Below are positions 39,938 through 51,342 of a stretch of 64,000 nt of DNA, piece after piece. The notes under the pieces are model-generated. The model saw only the letters and a program-made list of their open reading frames with translations, was not told the origin of the DNA and ran no database searches. Within the stretch, counting starts at the first letter, position 1; every line of letters starts with the position of its first letter. Both the position numbers and the translations under genes were made by a program. Where the stretch lies: positions 1,370,316 through 1,434,315 of the forward strand of contig NZ_KL407334.1 in assembly GCF_000706625.1 (NCBI RefSeq). The letters run 5' to 3'. The stretch is from Bartonella koehlerae C-29. GTDB taxonomy: Bacteria > Pseudomonadota > Alphaproteobacteria > Rhizobiales > Rhizobiaceae.

Positions 39938-40519
39938 ATGAAAAATGTAATACGCATCTTGGGGCTAACAATCATATTTCTTGCAGGCATTTTCATTTAT
40001 GATACGTTTTGGAATAAGCCTTTAGGTGATAATTTTATACTAACTGATTCCAATGGAAATACTGTCACCGAAGCTGATATTCGAAGCAAACCTTCAGTTA
40101 TTTTCTTTGGCTTCACTATGTGCCCTGAGAGCTGCCCTACTACACTGACCAATCTTGATCGATGGCTGACAAGTCTTGGTACAAATGTCGATAAGTTAGG
40201 AATATGGTTTGTTACCGTTGACCCTGAACGTGATACACCAGAAGTCCTCCACGATTATCTTAGTAATTTTACCCATAAAATTATCGGTATCAGTGGAGAA
40301 CCTGAAAAAGTTCACAAAATGGTTGATTCCTTCAACATTGTTGCTGAAAAAGTACCTGGAACAAATGGAAACTATACTTATAGTCACACAGCAGCAATTT
40401 TTTTACTAAAAAAAGGTGGGAAATTAGCTGGTGTTATTCCTTATAAAATTGAAGAAGACAATGAAGAATTAAGAGATAATATTGCTATTGAACGGCTCAA
40501 AAAACTTGTCTTAAACTAA
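39938..40519 (+). CDS. SCO1/SenC family copper chaperone
   Basis: This is a 193-residue thioredoxin-fold protein anchored by one N-terminal helix (residues 4-22) and facing the periplasm, where it helps load copper into the CuA site of cytochrome c oxidase. The copper ligands are present: C62 and C66 in CPESC, and H150 in YSHTAAIF. An in-frame ATG at 39902 would add 12 residues before the helix, but TAGAGAG precedes the ATG at 39938 at correct spacing. It is followed by prmA on the same strand. Confidence 0.92.
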   Translation: MKNVIRILGLTIIFLAGIFIYDTFWNKPLGDNFILTDSNGNTVTEADIRSKPSVIFFGFTMCPESCPTTLTNLDRWLTSLGTNVDKLGIWFVTVDPERDTPEVLHDYLSNFTHKIIGISGEPEKVHKMVDSFNIVAEKVPGTNGNYTYSHTAAIFLLKKGGKLAGVIPYKIEEDNEELRDNIAIERLKKLVLN

Positions 40520-40552
40520 ATTTTCGCAGCCACTTTATAAAGAAAGAACGGC

Positions 40553-41422
40553 ATGTCGCAGCAAATTCGCCTGTATTGTACTGCTTCCAAAAATGAAGCA
40601 GAAGAGTGGTATATTTTTATGGGGACAGCCTTTGAAGAAGAAGGATATCCTCTTTCTCTTGCAGAGATAGATGAAAAAAATGCTATCTATGAGCTTTCAC
40701 TTTATGTAAATAAAGAAAACCAAGAAACTGCTTCAAAACGTTTTGCAAGCACCCTTTCTATAAATCCAGATAAAATTAACAGTGAAATTTTGCCCAATAT
40801 CGATTGGGTACAAAAGAGTCTTGAAGAGCTAAAGCCTGTGTCTGCAGGTCCTTTTTTTCTTCATGGAAGCCATCACCGAAACAACATTCCACCAAATGTT
40901 TTGCCTATTGAAATTGAAGCAAATCAAGCCTTTGGGACAGGACATCATAGAACAACATCAGGCTGTTTGGAAATAATTGCCAAAGTATTGCAAAATGAAA
41001 ATCCCCAAAATGCCCTTGATCTTGGTACTGGCAGCGGAATATTAGCCATAGGTATTGCATTGCTCAAACCTATTTCTGTACTTGCGTCCGATATTGATCC
41101 AATAGCTATTCAAGTTGCTCAACACAATATCCAACTTAACGGCGTAAAAAAATATATCACAGCTGTCACAGCAACAGGTTTCAACCACGATGAAATTGCA
41201 TCGCGTGCACCCTTTGACCTCATTGTTTCCAATATCCTTGCCAACCCTCTCATTGAACTTGCACGAGAAATGGTACAAGCACTTCAAAAAGGAGGATCCC
41301 TCATTTTATCTGGAATTCTTGAAGAACAGCATGACCATGTTTTGGAAACTTATATCAAACAGGGATTAACAAATATTGAAACACACCACTGTCAAGGATG
41401 GGTTACCATACATCTAAAATAA
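40553..41422 (+). CDS. prmA: Ribosomal protein L11 methyltransferase
   Basis: PrmA trimethylates residues of ribosomal protein L11 using S-adenosylmethionine. The protein is 289 residues. An N-terminal substrate-recognition domain is followed by EANQAFGTGHHRTTSGCLE (about 122-140), the SAM-binding LDLGTGSG (155-162), and the family motif VSNILANPLIELA near 225. The start ATG follows AAAGAAAGAACGGC. It lies between SCO1 and an aminopeptidase gene, 16 bases before the latter. Confidence 0.95.
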   Translation: MSQQIRLYCTASKNEAEEWYIFMGTAFEEEGYPLSLAEIDEKNAIYELSLYVNKENQETASKRFASTLSINPDKINSEILPNIDWVQKSLEELKPVSAGPFFLHGSHHRNNIPPNVLPIEIEANQAFGTGHHRTTSGCLEIIAKVLQNENPQNALDLGTGSGILAIGIALLKPISVLASDIDPIAIQVAQHNIQLNGVKKYITAVTATGFNHDEIASRAPFDLIVSNILANPLIELAREMVQALQKGGSLILSGILEEQHDHVLETYIKQGLTNIETHHCQGWVTIHLK

Positions 41423-41438
41423 AAAAAAGGACGTTACT

Positions 41439-43265
41439 ATGTATCAATCCTTTGAGGTGATAACAAATTCAGCTTATGCTGCAGGGCGTATTTCCTCTCT
41501 TCGTAAAGAACTCAATCGCCTCGATCTCGATGGTTTTCTTGTGCCGCATTCTGATGAACATCAAGGAGAAAATGTGCCTCCATATGCTCAACGCCTTAGC
41601 TGGCTGACCGGTTTTACTGGCTCATCTGGTATCGCACTCATCTTAAAAAACAAAGCCATTCTCTTCACAGACGGACGTTATAAACTCCAAGTGCGCCAAC
41701 AAACTGATCCTCATATTTTTGAATATGAAGATCTGGTAATTTGCCAACCCTCACAATGGCTTGAAAAGAATGGGAAAAAACTTTCTATTGGATTTGATCC
41801 ATGGCTCCACACTATTGCTGCAACCGATACACTAAAAAAAGCATTAGAAATGAAATCAGGTGGAAAGCTTGTAGCAGTTCAATCCAATCCCATTGATTTT
41901 ATCTGGCATGATCAACCACTCCCCCCTCAATCTGCCTTATCAATTCATCCTCTCAAATATGCAGGATGTAAAACCGATACAAAACTGACATTAATTCGAA
42001 AAAATATCCAAAAAGCCGATGCAGATGCTTTTATTTTTACAGACCCCTCCTCTATTGCATGGACATTCAATATACGTGGAAATGATGTTTCTAACACACC
42101 TTTTTCTCTTTGTTTTGCTTTCATTCCCATCAAAGAGAGTCCCATCTTGTTCATTAATAGCAAAAAATTGGGTATAGAACAGAAACAATATCTGGAACGT
42201 TATACAAAACTACATGAACCAGAACAGCTTATTCCAACGCTCAAAAATTATGTTCAAAAGGGGATAATTTTTGCCTTAGATCCACGGATAACCTGTGAAA
42301 AATTACGCACCATTATTGCAGAACAAGGAAGCTCTTTCACGACACTTACTGATCCCGCCGCTCTACCACGAGCCATTAAAAATAGCATAGAATTAAATGG
42401 TACGCGCCAAGCACATCTGCGCGACGGCGTAGCCTTGACTCGTTTTCTTTCTTGGCTAGATAAACAAACACCAGGCTCCATAAATGAAATTTCTGCTGCT
42501 CAAAAATTAGAAGAATTTCGTATAATGACAGCAAACGAAATGGGAGAAAAACTCGAAGATCTCTCTTTTAATACGATCTCAGGAACAGGAGCGAATGGTG
42601 CCATTGTTCATTATCGTGTAACGAATGAAACAAATAAACAACTCAATCCTGGTGAACTTTATCTTGTTGACTCAGGCGGACAATATCGTGATGGCACAAC
42701 AGATGTCACACGTACAATAGCAATTGGAAATGTTGGAGAAGAAGAAAAACGCTGTTTCACTCTTGTTCTCAAAGGTATGATTGCTCTTTCAAGCGCACGA
42801 TTTCCAGAGGGTACACGTGGACAAGACATTGATGCTCTAGCACGCATCGCCTTATGGAAAGCTGGTTTTGATTATGCCCATGGCACTGGTCATGGAGTTG
42901 GATCTTATCTCTCTGTTCATGAAGGACCACAAAATCTTTCGCGCAATGGGTGCCAAGAATTGATCCCCGGAATGATTGTTTCCAACGAACCTGGATATTA
43001 TCGTGAAGGTGCTTTTGGCATCCGTATTGAAAATCTGCTTATTGTGAAACCCGCACAAAAAATTAGCGGTGGGGATAGAGAAATGCTCTCGTTTGAAACA
43101 CTTACAAACTGTCCCATTGACCGACGATTAATCCTTATAGAGCTTTTGACAGAACAAGAACGACAATGGCTTAATGATTACCATGCGCATGTTTATCAGG
43201 TTACTGCACCTTACTTGAATGAAGAAGATAAAAAATGGGCAAAAGAAGCAACAATGCCTCTTTAA
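41439..43265 (+). CDS. M24B Xaa-Pro aminopeptidase family protein
   Basis: This is a 608-residue cytoplasmic metallopeptidase that removes N-terminal residues before proline. Two creatinase-like N-terminal domains (about 1-310) precede the pita-bread catalytic domain. The five metal ligands can be placed: D411, D422, H485, E517 and E531 (in LVDSGGQY, TTDVTR, GTGHGVG, SNEPGYY and RIENLL). A C-terminal extension after residue 545 matches the long eukaryote-like APP1 form common in Rhizobiales. An AAAAAAAGGACG sequence precedes the start. It is the last intact gene before a graveyard of broken genes. Confidence 0.93.
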   Translation: MYQSFEVITNSAYAAGRISSLRKELNRLDLDGFLVPHSDEHQGENVPPYAQRLSWLTGFTGSSGIALILKNKAILFTDGRYKLQVRQQTDPHIFEYEDLVICQPSQWLEKNGKKLSIGFDPWLHTIAATDTLKKALEMKSGGKLVAVQSNPIDFIWHDQPLPPQSALSIHPLKYAGCKTDTKLTLIRKNIQKADADAFIFTDPSSIAWTFNIRGNDVSNTPFSLCFAFIPIKESPILFINSKKLGIEQKQYLERYTKLHEPEQLIPTLKNYVQKGIIFALDPRITCEKLRTIIAEQGSSFTTLTDPAALPRAIKNSIELNGTRQAHLRDGVALTRFLSWLDKQTPGSINEISAAQKLEEFRIMTANEMGEKLEDLSFNTISGTGANGAIVHYRVTNETNKQLNPGELYLVDSGGQYRDGTTDVTRTIAIGNVGEEEKRCFTLVLKGMIALSSARFPEGTRGQDIDALARIALWKAGFDYAHGTGHGVGSYLSVHEGPQNLSRNGCQELIPGMIVSNEPGYYREGAFGIRIENLLIVKPAQKISGGDREMLSFETLTNCPIDRRLILIELLTEQERQWLNDYHAHVYQVTAPYLNEEDKKWAKEATMPL

Positions 43266-43369
43266 GTGAAGAAGCATGAACATCTTCTCATTCTTTTTAA
43301 GAACACCGCACCTTCTTTTTTAAAGAGAAAATATAGGTTTTTCATCATGAAATACCAAAAATATTCCAT

Positions 43370-44050
43370 TGTAGATGCTTCAAGTTTTTTTGCTGCTATA
43401 GAAAACGCCAACCTCGATGGAACAGGGTGGAATGTACTAATAAAGCCTGCGCTTTAGTAGTTGTCTGTAAATCAAAATCTAACGCAGCAGCGTATTTGAG
43501 ACAAAGATTAAAGCAGTTTAATCCTTCCTCTATTGTTATAGCTTTTGTATGCCAGATTGAAGCAGCATATTGCGTATCTCTGTTTGCGTAATCTCTGAAA
43601 CGGAACGGCCTCATTTAGGGAGAATAATATGAAGTTGTAAAGATAAAAACCAGTACCCAGCCTTACCATCACCCTTTAATTCTACTTTACGACAAAAACA
43701 TTGAAGAGCAATATCTTCTCAATAATGGAGAATGCACATTGTCTCATGCTTTTTGTTTCTCATGTTCTTAATAGGATCACGCTCCACAACGCAAAACAGA
43801 ATATCATTATGCTGCACCATTTACGCACTTGTTTTAAAGAGACATCCGTCAGCCGACAAAAGCCTATTTCACGACGGTGTTCGTGAAAGGTATAATGGTA
43901 AAGCCATTGGCACAACCATTTTTACACTTATTGAGCATGCAAGTAGACACCGTTATTCTCTTTGCTAGCCCCCAAATGTTGCCACCGCCTTTGTATTGAA
44001 ACGGTACATACGAGGTATTTAAAATCCTTTCTTGAAAAGTTTTTATCCAT
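43370..44050 (-). pseudogene. Truncated, decayed tyrosine recombinase (integrase) gene
   Basis: The minus strand carries, in shifting frames, the N-terminal parts of a P4-type integrase (DUF4102 arm-binding plus core-binding domains). Blocks are NNGVYLHAQ, HYTFHEHRREIGFCRLTDVS followed by LKQVRKW (43817-43897), VVERDPIK, MCILHY.EDIALQCF, ELKGDGKAGYWF, SEITQTEIRNM (near 43590), WHTKAITIEEGLNCFNLCLK and AAALDFDLQTTTKAQALL. Many stops and shifts are present. The sequence ends near YIPPCSIEVGVFY, before the catalytic Arg-His-Arg-Tyr domain, which is missing. It marks an old prophage or genomic island. Confidence 0.75.
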
Positions 44051-44601
44051 ACGCTCATCCTACTTATGACGTGCGAACGAATGATTTTGAGTGATTCACT
44101 ATGAGATTATCTTACGTTATTTGGAGCTATCATTCAACGTTTAAAACAATAAATTATCTTTATAAATCAATATTATGCTCTTACAAGTAAATAATGCTTA
44201 TCTTGACAACTATCCTCCAATGCCTCCGCACAGTGACATCCCTTTATTTTCCTTATATGAAAATTTTCATTATATTCATTGTAATCTTTAGCATAGTCTT
44301 CATGCAATCTACTATAATAATCTTATTATGGCGTTTTGGACTCGAAATTTTTGCATATTTGTTCACAATTAGTTATTTTTTCAGTTTACCTTATAATGAT
44401 AATCTATATCTTTTTTTGATAATAAAATTTGTATTTTCTTGGTAAAAGAAACTGAAATATAATATAAATTGCAATGTTAATCATTTTTAAAACTTAACAA
44501 ATATTAAGTTCACGGCGCGCTTCTGTTACTCAAAAAACAGATCTCGTTAGACTTCTTTTTTTTTGCGTAATCACTCAATTATCAAGTGCACAAAAAACTC
44601 C
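44051..44601. other. Spacer inside the gene graveyard
   Basis: AT-rich and without recognisable coding. The plus-strand 83-codon frame at 44194 is Phe/Ile/Leu-rich and probably spurious. No tRNA or attachment-like repeat was seen next to the integrase remnant. Confidence 0.4.
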
Positions 44602-44904
44602 TCACTTAATCGATACATTCACACGTACTACTTTAGAATCATTGTCAATAAAAGACACCTGTACCAAAAAAGCACCTTCTAACAAGACTGCTTTGATAAC
44701 CTCCAATTCTATCACTTTTTTAAATTTTAAAACCTGTAGGCAATATATTCATTTCTTCGCAATAAAGTTGAAGTTCTTCAACTGCATTTGTGATGAGATT
44801 TTCTTCTTTATCCACAGCAGAAAAAAATCCCTCAAAATCAGGAAACTGAATACCAAAAGCAGAATCTTTCTCTTTATGAATAAGGAAAAAAATCTTTTCA
44901 TCAT
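44602..44904 (-). pseudogene. Decayed HicB-type antitoxin gene
   Basis: From tandem ATGs (44904, 44901) the minus strand reads MKRFF, then after a one-base slip in a T-run LIHKEKDSAFGIQFPDFEGF and FSAVDKEENLITNAVEELQL. A second shift follows, then EVIKAVLLEGAFLVQVSFID and SKVVRVNVSIK to the stop at 44602. This is the HicB pattern (IHK...SA.GV.FPD.PG.FSAGD...EA..NA.EAL, then RVN..). At least two frameshifts break it. No HicA toxin gene was found next to it. The region 44905-45084 shows nothing else. Confidence 0.78.
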
Positions 44905-45084
44905 ATCACCGTTGCAGAACGATATTTCATAGCACTTTAAAATAATTATAAAGATTTCCTAAGATCACACATACTGACTTTTAATGTCAATAAATCGCGC
45001 TTGATAAAGAACGACAAATAGTTATGAATTCACTATACTTGAGGAAGATTAACCCTAAACATAATATCCCTTAATCAAGTATGG

Positions 45085-45165
45085 TCAAGTCTCTTCATCG
45101 ATAACCTCAACACCTAATTCTTGTGCTTTAATCAATCTCGATCCCCTCACAAGTTCCATAACAAC
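45085..45165 (-). pseudogene. Fragment duplicating the 3' end of ligA
   Basis: The minus strand reads RLIKAQELGVEVIDEET then stop, against [18 protein letters not shown] at the end of LigA. At the DNA level, from CAAG.CTCTTCATCGATAA to TCGATCC about 60 bases align with few differences. The copy lies about 80 bases beyond the ligA stop in the same orientation. It is a remnant of a partial duplication of the BRCT-coding end. Confidence 0.85.
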
Positions 45166-45243
45166 ATGTCCCATGAAAGAGAGATAATCATACGAACCAC
45201 CTATGCATATTCTAGTTCTAGAAAAAGCTTTTTCTCCTAAATA

Positions 45244-47409
<2,166 letters not shown>

Positions 47410-47524
47410 TTATAGGCAACAAACATAAGAACTTAATTTTTTATCACGCATAGAATTCAAATGAAGACATGCTCACCAATGATATAATTCATAAGCAATA
47501 TTTTTACCACTTAATCAATCATCT

Positions 47525-49186
47525 CTATGCCAAAAGCTTTTGAGCAGCTGCACGCGCCTCTTTAGTAATCTGCTCTCCTGCTAGCATGCGTGCAATTTCT
47601 TCTGCACGCTCTTGCTCTTCCATTTTATGGACAGCCGTAACAAAGCGGCCCTTATCATTACTCTCCACCTTTGAAATAAGAAAATGACTGTGCGCTTTAG
47701 ATGCTACCTGGGGCGCATGCGTAATAGCAAAAACCTGAATATTTTCTGATAAACGCTGCAACCTTTGCCCAATGGCAGCAGCAACAGCTCCACCAACGCC
47801 TGTATCAATTTCATCAAAGATTAGCGTAGGAGCTGATCCACGATCAGACAAAACAACCTTTAACGCCAATAAAAAACGAGAAAGTTCACCACCAGAAGCT
47901 ACGCAGAGCATTGGTCCCGCACGGGTTCCAGGATTTGTCCGAACCCAATATTCAACACGATCTATCCCTTCTGCACTGCGTCTTTCAACATCGGTTTGCA
48001 TTTCAACGATAAATTCTGCCTTCTCCAATTTCAATGCTGGTAACTCAGCCATCACACCTTCAGACAAATGTTTTGCTACTTCTCGACGCCTTATTGAAAG
48101 TGCTTGTGCTAATATATCATAGTTTTTTTGTGCCTTCCCTACTTCTTCCTCAAGACGCGTTAATGTGCTCTTATCCTCTTCAAAATCAGCAAGTTTTTCA
48201 TTCATTTTATCACGTAACTGTATGAACTCATCCGCAGAAACTTGGTATTTACGAGCAAAGCCCCGAATAGCAAAAAGGCGCTCCTCTATCCGTTCCAATT
48301 CACCAGGTTCAAAATCCAATGCCTGCATTGCTGCTTCAATGCCGTCTTGTGCTGTTGCAAGCGAATGCAATGCTTCATCAATGGATTTCACTACAGGTTC
48401 AATCAGCTCTTGCGCCTCGGGAATTTTGCGTTCCAAACGTCTCACTAAATTAGAAAGAACTGGAATTGGCGATTTTGAACCAGCTAAAAGATCATCAGCA
48501 TCCTTAATATCTGTCGCTATTTTTTCTAATTTAAGCATATCTGCACGACGAAGAGAAAGGGCCTCTTCTTCACCAACTTGAAAATCCAGCTTTTCGAGTT
48601 CTTCCACGCACGCACGAAGATAATCAACCTCACGTAAAGCATTCTCTACTTTCAAACGCTGGTGCTGCAAACGCTGTTCAAATTCACGCCATATTCGATA
48701 ACAGTCACGTAAATTGTCTGTTTCATCCTCAAGCCCACCAAAAGCATCTAACAATTGGCGATGCATAGCAACATCAACAAGCGCACGATCATCATGTTGT
48801 CCATGAATTTCAACCAACATACGACCAACATGACGCATCAATGCAACACTAGCTACCTGATCATTGATAAAGACACGACTACGACCATCACTTGATTGCA
48901 CACGCCGTAAAATAATATCGCCCTCATCATCAAAACCATTCTCACGGATAAGCTGGCGCACAGGATGCGAAACAGACACATCAAAAACAGCTGTCACCTG
49001 CCCACGGTCAGCACCATGACGTACAAGAGAAGCGTCACCCCGTCCACCAAGAGCCAGTGACAAAGCATCAAGTAAAATAGACTTCCCCGCACCCGTTTCT
49101 CCAGTTAAAATAGATAAACCCGCTGTAAAATGAATATCGAGCGTTTCGATCAAGACAATATTATGAATCGAAAGCTGTATTAGCAT
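47525..49186 (-). CDS. recN: DNA repair protein RecN
   Basis: This is a 553-residue SMC-like ATPase for double-strand break repair. Walker A GETGAGKS lies at residues 29-36, and LVEIHGQHDDRALVD near 130 is the RecN signature. A long coiled-coil middle (roughly 150-380) follows. The C-terminal ABC half has SGGELSRFLLALKVVL, TLIFDEIDTGVGG and VFAITHAPQVA. It starts 6 bases after the end of bamD, so it is transcribed with it. Confidence 0.97.
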   Translation of the reverse strand: MLIQLSIHNIVLIETLDIHFTAGLSILTGETGAGKSILLDALSLALGGRGDASLVRHGADRGQVTAVFDVSVSHPVRQLIRENGFDDEGDIILRRVQSSDGRSRVFINDQVASVALMRHVGRMLVEIHGQHDDRALVDVAMHRQLLDAFGGLEDETDNLRDCYRIWREFEQRLQHQRLKVENALREVDYLRACVEELEKLDFQVGEEEALSLRRADMLKLEKIATDIKDADDLLAGSKSPIPVLSNLVRRLERKIPEAQELIEPVVKSIDEALHSLATAQDGIEAAMQALDFEPGELERIEERLFAIRGFARKYQVSADEFIQLRDKMNEKLADFEEDKSTLTRLEEEVGKAQKNYDILAQALSIRRREVAKHLSEGVMAELPALKLEKAEFIVEMQTDVERRSAEGIDRVEYWVRTNPGTRAGPMLCVASGGELSRFLLALKVVLSDRGSAPTLIFDEIDTGVGGAVAAAIGQRLQRLSENIQVFAITHAPQVASKAHSHFLISKVESNDKGRFVTAVHKMEEQERAEEIARMLAGEQITKEARAAAQKLLA

Positions 49187-49192
49187 AGAGAA

Positions 49193-50086
49193 TCAACGTG
49201 CCTTATTCTTATCGCCACTTAAAGCATGTGAGATCCAAGAAGATTTATGCTCCCGTGGCGACATACTATTCTTTTGCAATAGATTATAAGAAAATTTATA
49301 CCATTCACTTTTAGGATAATTACGTCCTAAAATAGCAGCAGCTGTCTGCGCTTCCTCAATTAAACCAATAGCAAGATTAACTTCTGTCAAACGGAAAAGC
49401 GCCTCTTCAACTTGATTTGTATCAGAATACTCCTCAACCACTGTACGAAATCTTCTACTTGCAGCAAGATAACGTCGCTCTTCTTCATAATAACGGCCAA
49501 CCTGCATCTCTTTACCAGCTAACTGTTCTCGCCCAAAACGTATTTTAGCTTTAGCGTCATTAACATATTCAGAGTTCGGATAGCGCTCTATGAGAAGCTG
49601 CATAGCAGCAATAGCACGTTTTGTATCGCGTTGATCCCGTGTAACATCAGGAATCCGACGAAAAGAAGAAAGACCGATAATATAATAAGCGTAAGCAGAG
49701 TCATCTGCCCCTGGATAAAGAGTAATATAACGCTGAGCCATACTAATAGAATCATCATACTTTCCGAGCCGGTAATTCGTAAAAGCACCCATCACCAGAG
49801 ATTTACGACCCCAGTCCGTATAAGCGTATTGCTTTTCAATTGTAAGAAACTTTTTCGATGCGTCCACAAGCCGCCCACTATCAAGACTAGCAAGTGCCTG
49901 GTTATATAAAACATCTGGTGGGTCTATTTTTAAAACATATGCAGACGGATCAAGGGTATTTTTCTCCTTAAATAAACAACCCGCTAATACACAGGTGCTC
50001 CCCAAAAACATCATCCCTAATATCTTACGTAAAATGTTAGATTTCTTATATGCTACATTTTTAATAGATACATGAGATTTTATCAT
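49193..50086 (-). CDS. bamD: BamD (ComL) outer-membrane assembly lipoprotein
   Basis: This essential lipoprotein of the BAM complex inserts beta-barrels such as the porin encoded near the left end. The protein has 297 residues. Signal peptide II ends in LAGC, with C37 the lipidated cysteine. Five TPR-like repeats follow (ALASLDSGRLVDASKKFLTI, DWGRKSLVMGAFTNYRLGKY, YAYYIIGLSSFRRIPDVTRD). The DAKAKIRFGREQLAGKEMQV segment is typical. It lies between lpxC and recN on the same strand. Confidence 0.95.
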   Translation of the reverse strand: MIKSHVSIKNVAYKKSNILRKILGMMFLGSTCVLAGCLFKEKNTLDPSAYVLKIDPPDVLYNQALASLDSGRLVDASKKFLTIEKQYAYTDWGRKSLVMGAFTNYRLGKYDDSISMAQRYITLYPGADDSAYAYYIIGLSSFRRIPDVTRDQRDTKRAIAAMQLLIERYPNSEYVNDAKAKIRFGREQLAGKEMQVGRYYEEERRYLAASRRFRTVVEEYSDTNQVEEALFRLTEVNLAIGLIEEAQTAAAILGRNYPKSEWYKFSYNLLQKNSMSPREHKSSWISHALSGDKNKAR

Positions 50087-50260
50087 AATTTTTTCGGCCT
50101 CCAGAGACTGTCATCTTGTTGTAGCAAAAACTGTTCATTAAAGGTTTTTATACCATATCACGTCAAAAACCACTAACCAATTTAATGGCTTAAGGTTAAT
50201 CATCCCCTTAAAAATCAAACAAATTGCAACAAAATTTTTTCAATTTTTCTTTCACTCTTC

Positions 50261-51133
50261 CTATAAATGACTTTTTTCGTAACATGATTCATTGGCCAAA
50301 ACAGCTTTTACCAATTGCGAATTCATTCTATGCCCACTACAATAAGAGCGAAATAATCCAATAAAAGGAGCTCCAAGCAAAGCAGTATCACCAATTGCAT
50401 CAAGCATTTTGTGCCGAACACATTCATTCTTCCAATAAGGTCCATCTGAATTCATGATTTTGTCATTAAGCCCGATAATGAGAGAATTTTCTAAAGAAGC
50501 TCCTATCCCCTTTCCAGAAATCCATAATTTTTCCACGTCTTTGACAAAACCAAAAGTGCGCGCACGTGACAAGTCATCTCGAAAGCTTTGTGGGGTAAGA
50601 TCAAAAGTTAAATGTTGTTTACCAATAGAAAAAGAGGGAAAAGAGATCGTTATATCAAAACGGCGCCCATCAAAAGGTAAAAACTCTGCAACACCACTAG
50701 TGCTCTCGATCCGCAACGGCTTTTTTATAACGAAATAGGAACGCAACACATTCTGCTGTACAACACCAACTTCTTCAAAAGCTTGACAATACTGCCATGA
50801 AGAACCATCCAAAATCGGAATCTCATAATTCGACACTTCAATAATAAGATTATCCAAATTATAAGCAGCAATCGCAGCCATCAGATGCTCAATTGTTTCA
50901 ATTCTGAACTCTCCATGCCCAAGCGCTGTTGATAATTCAGTCGCTCCCGTTTGTGACGCATGTGCTTGAAATATTCGCTGTGTCCCATTCACTGTAAAAC
51001 GCTTAAAAACAATACCACACCCAACGTCAGCTGGACAAACCTTCACTACAGATAAACAACCACTGTGAACACCAATACCTTTAAATGTCACTGTTTTTTT
51101 AAGAGTTGACTGATATTTTTGCACCAGATTCAT
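50261..51133 (-). CDS. lpxC: UDP-3-O-acyl-N-acetylglucosamine deacetylase
   Basis: LpxC catalyses the first committed step of lipid A synthesis, a zinc-dependent deacetylation. The protein is 290 residues. The zinc ligands are H83 (TIEHLMAA), H241 and D245 (RHKMLDAIGD), and H268 in SGHRMNSQ is the general acid. The N-terminal QSTLKKTVTFKGIGVHSG is the family opening. It follows ftsZ as in most Gram-negative dcw clusters, with a hairpin between them. Confidence 0.97.
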   Translation of the reverse strand: MNLVQKYQSTLKKTVTFKGIGVHSGCLSVVKVCPADVGCGIVFKRFTVNGTQRIFQAHASQTGATELSTALGHGEFRIETIEHLMAAIAAYNLDNLIIEVSNYEIPILDGSSWQYCQAFEEVGVVQQNVLRSYFVIKKPLRIESTSGVAEFLPFDGRRFDITISFPSFSIGKQHLTFDLTPQSFRDDLSRARTFGFVKDVEKLWISGKGIGASLENSLIIGLNDKIMNSDGPYWKNECVRHKMLDAIGDTALLGAPFIGLFRSYCSGHRMNSQLVKAVLANESCYEKSHL

Positions 51134-51212
51134 CCTATTACTTCATTGAAGAGTTTTTACGTCTTTTAAAAATATTTATAAAACGATAAAGATTACATTC
51201 ATAGCAAATAAT

Positions 51213-51238
51213 AAACCCGCTTAATAATAAGCGGGTTT
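51213..51238 (-). terminator. Hairpin between ftsZ and lpxC
   Basis: AAACCCGCTTA (51213-51223) and TAAGCGGGTTT (51228-51238) form a perfect 11-bp stem with a four-base loop. On the minus strand it is followed by the moderately T-rich ATTATTTGC. It probably terminates, or partly terminates, the dcw transcript after ftsZ, or stabilises its 3' end. Confidence 0.65.
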
Positions 51239-51342
51239 ATAAAAAACAGAATACTTCTCCCCCAAAATACAATATTACTGTACGAAACTTTTACTCATCA
51301 TAAAAGAAGAAAAGTATCTTTCTTCTTTTCGATTTTTACCAA

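Noticed and set aside
43396-43614. 72-codon minus-strand frame that looks like a small gene
   Set aside because: Its second half reads as the core-binding region of the integrase ghost, so it is treated as part of that pseudogene.
48165-48581. 138-codon plus-strand frame
   Set aside because: Antisense to the coiled-coil part of recN; a shadow of the codon pattern.
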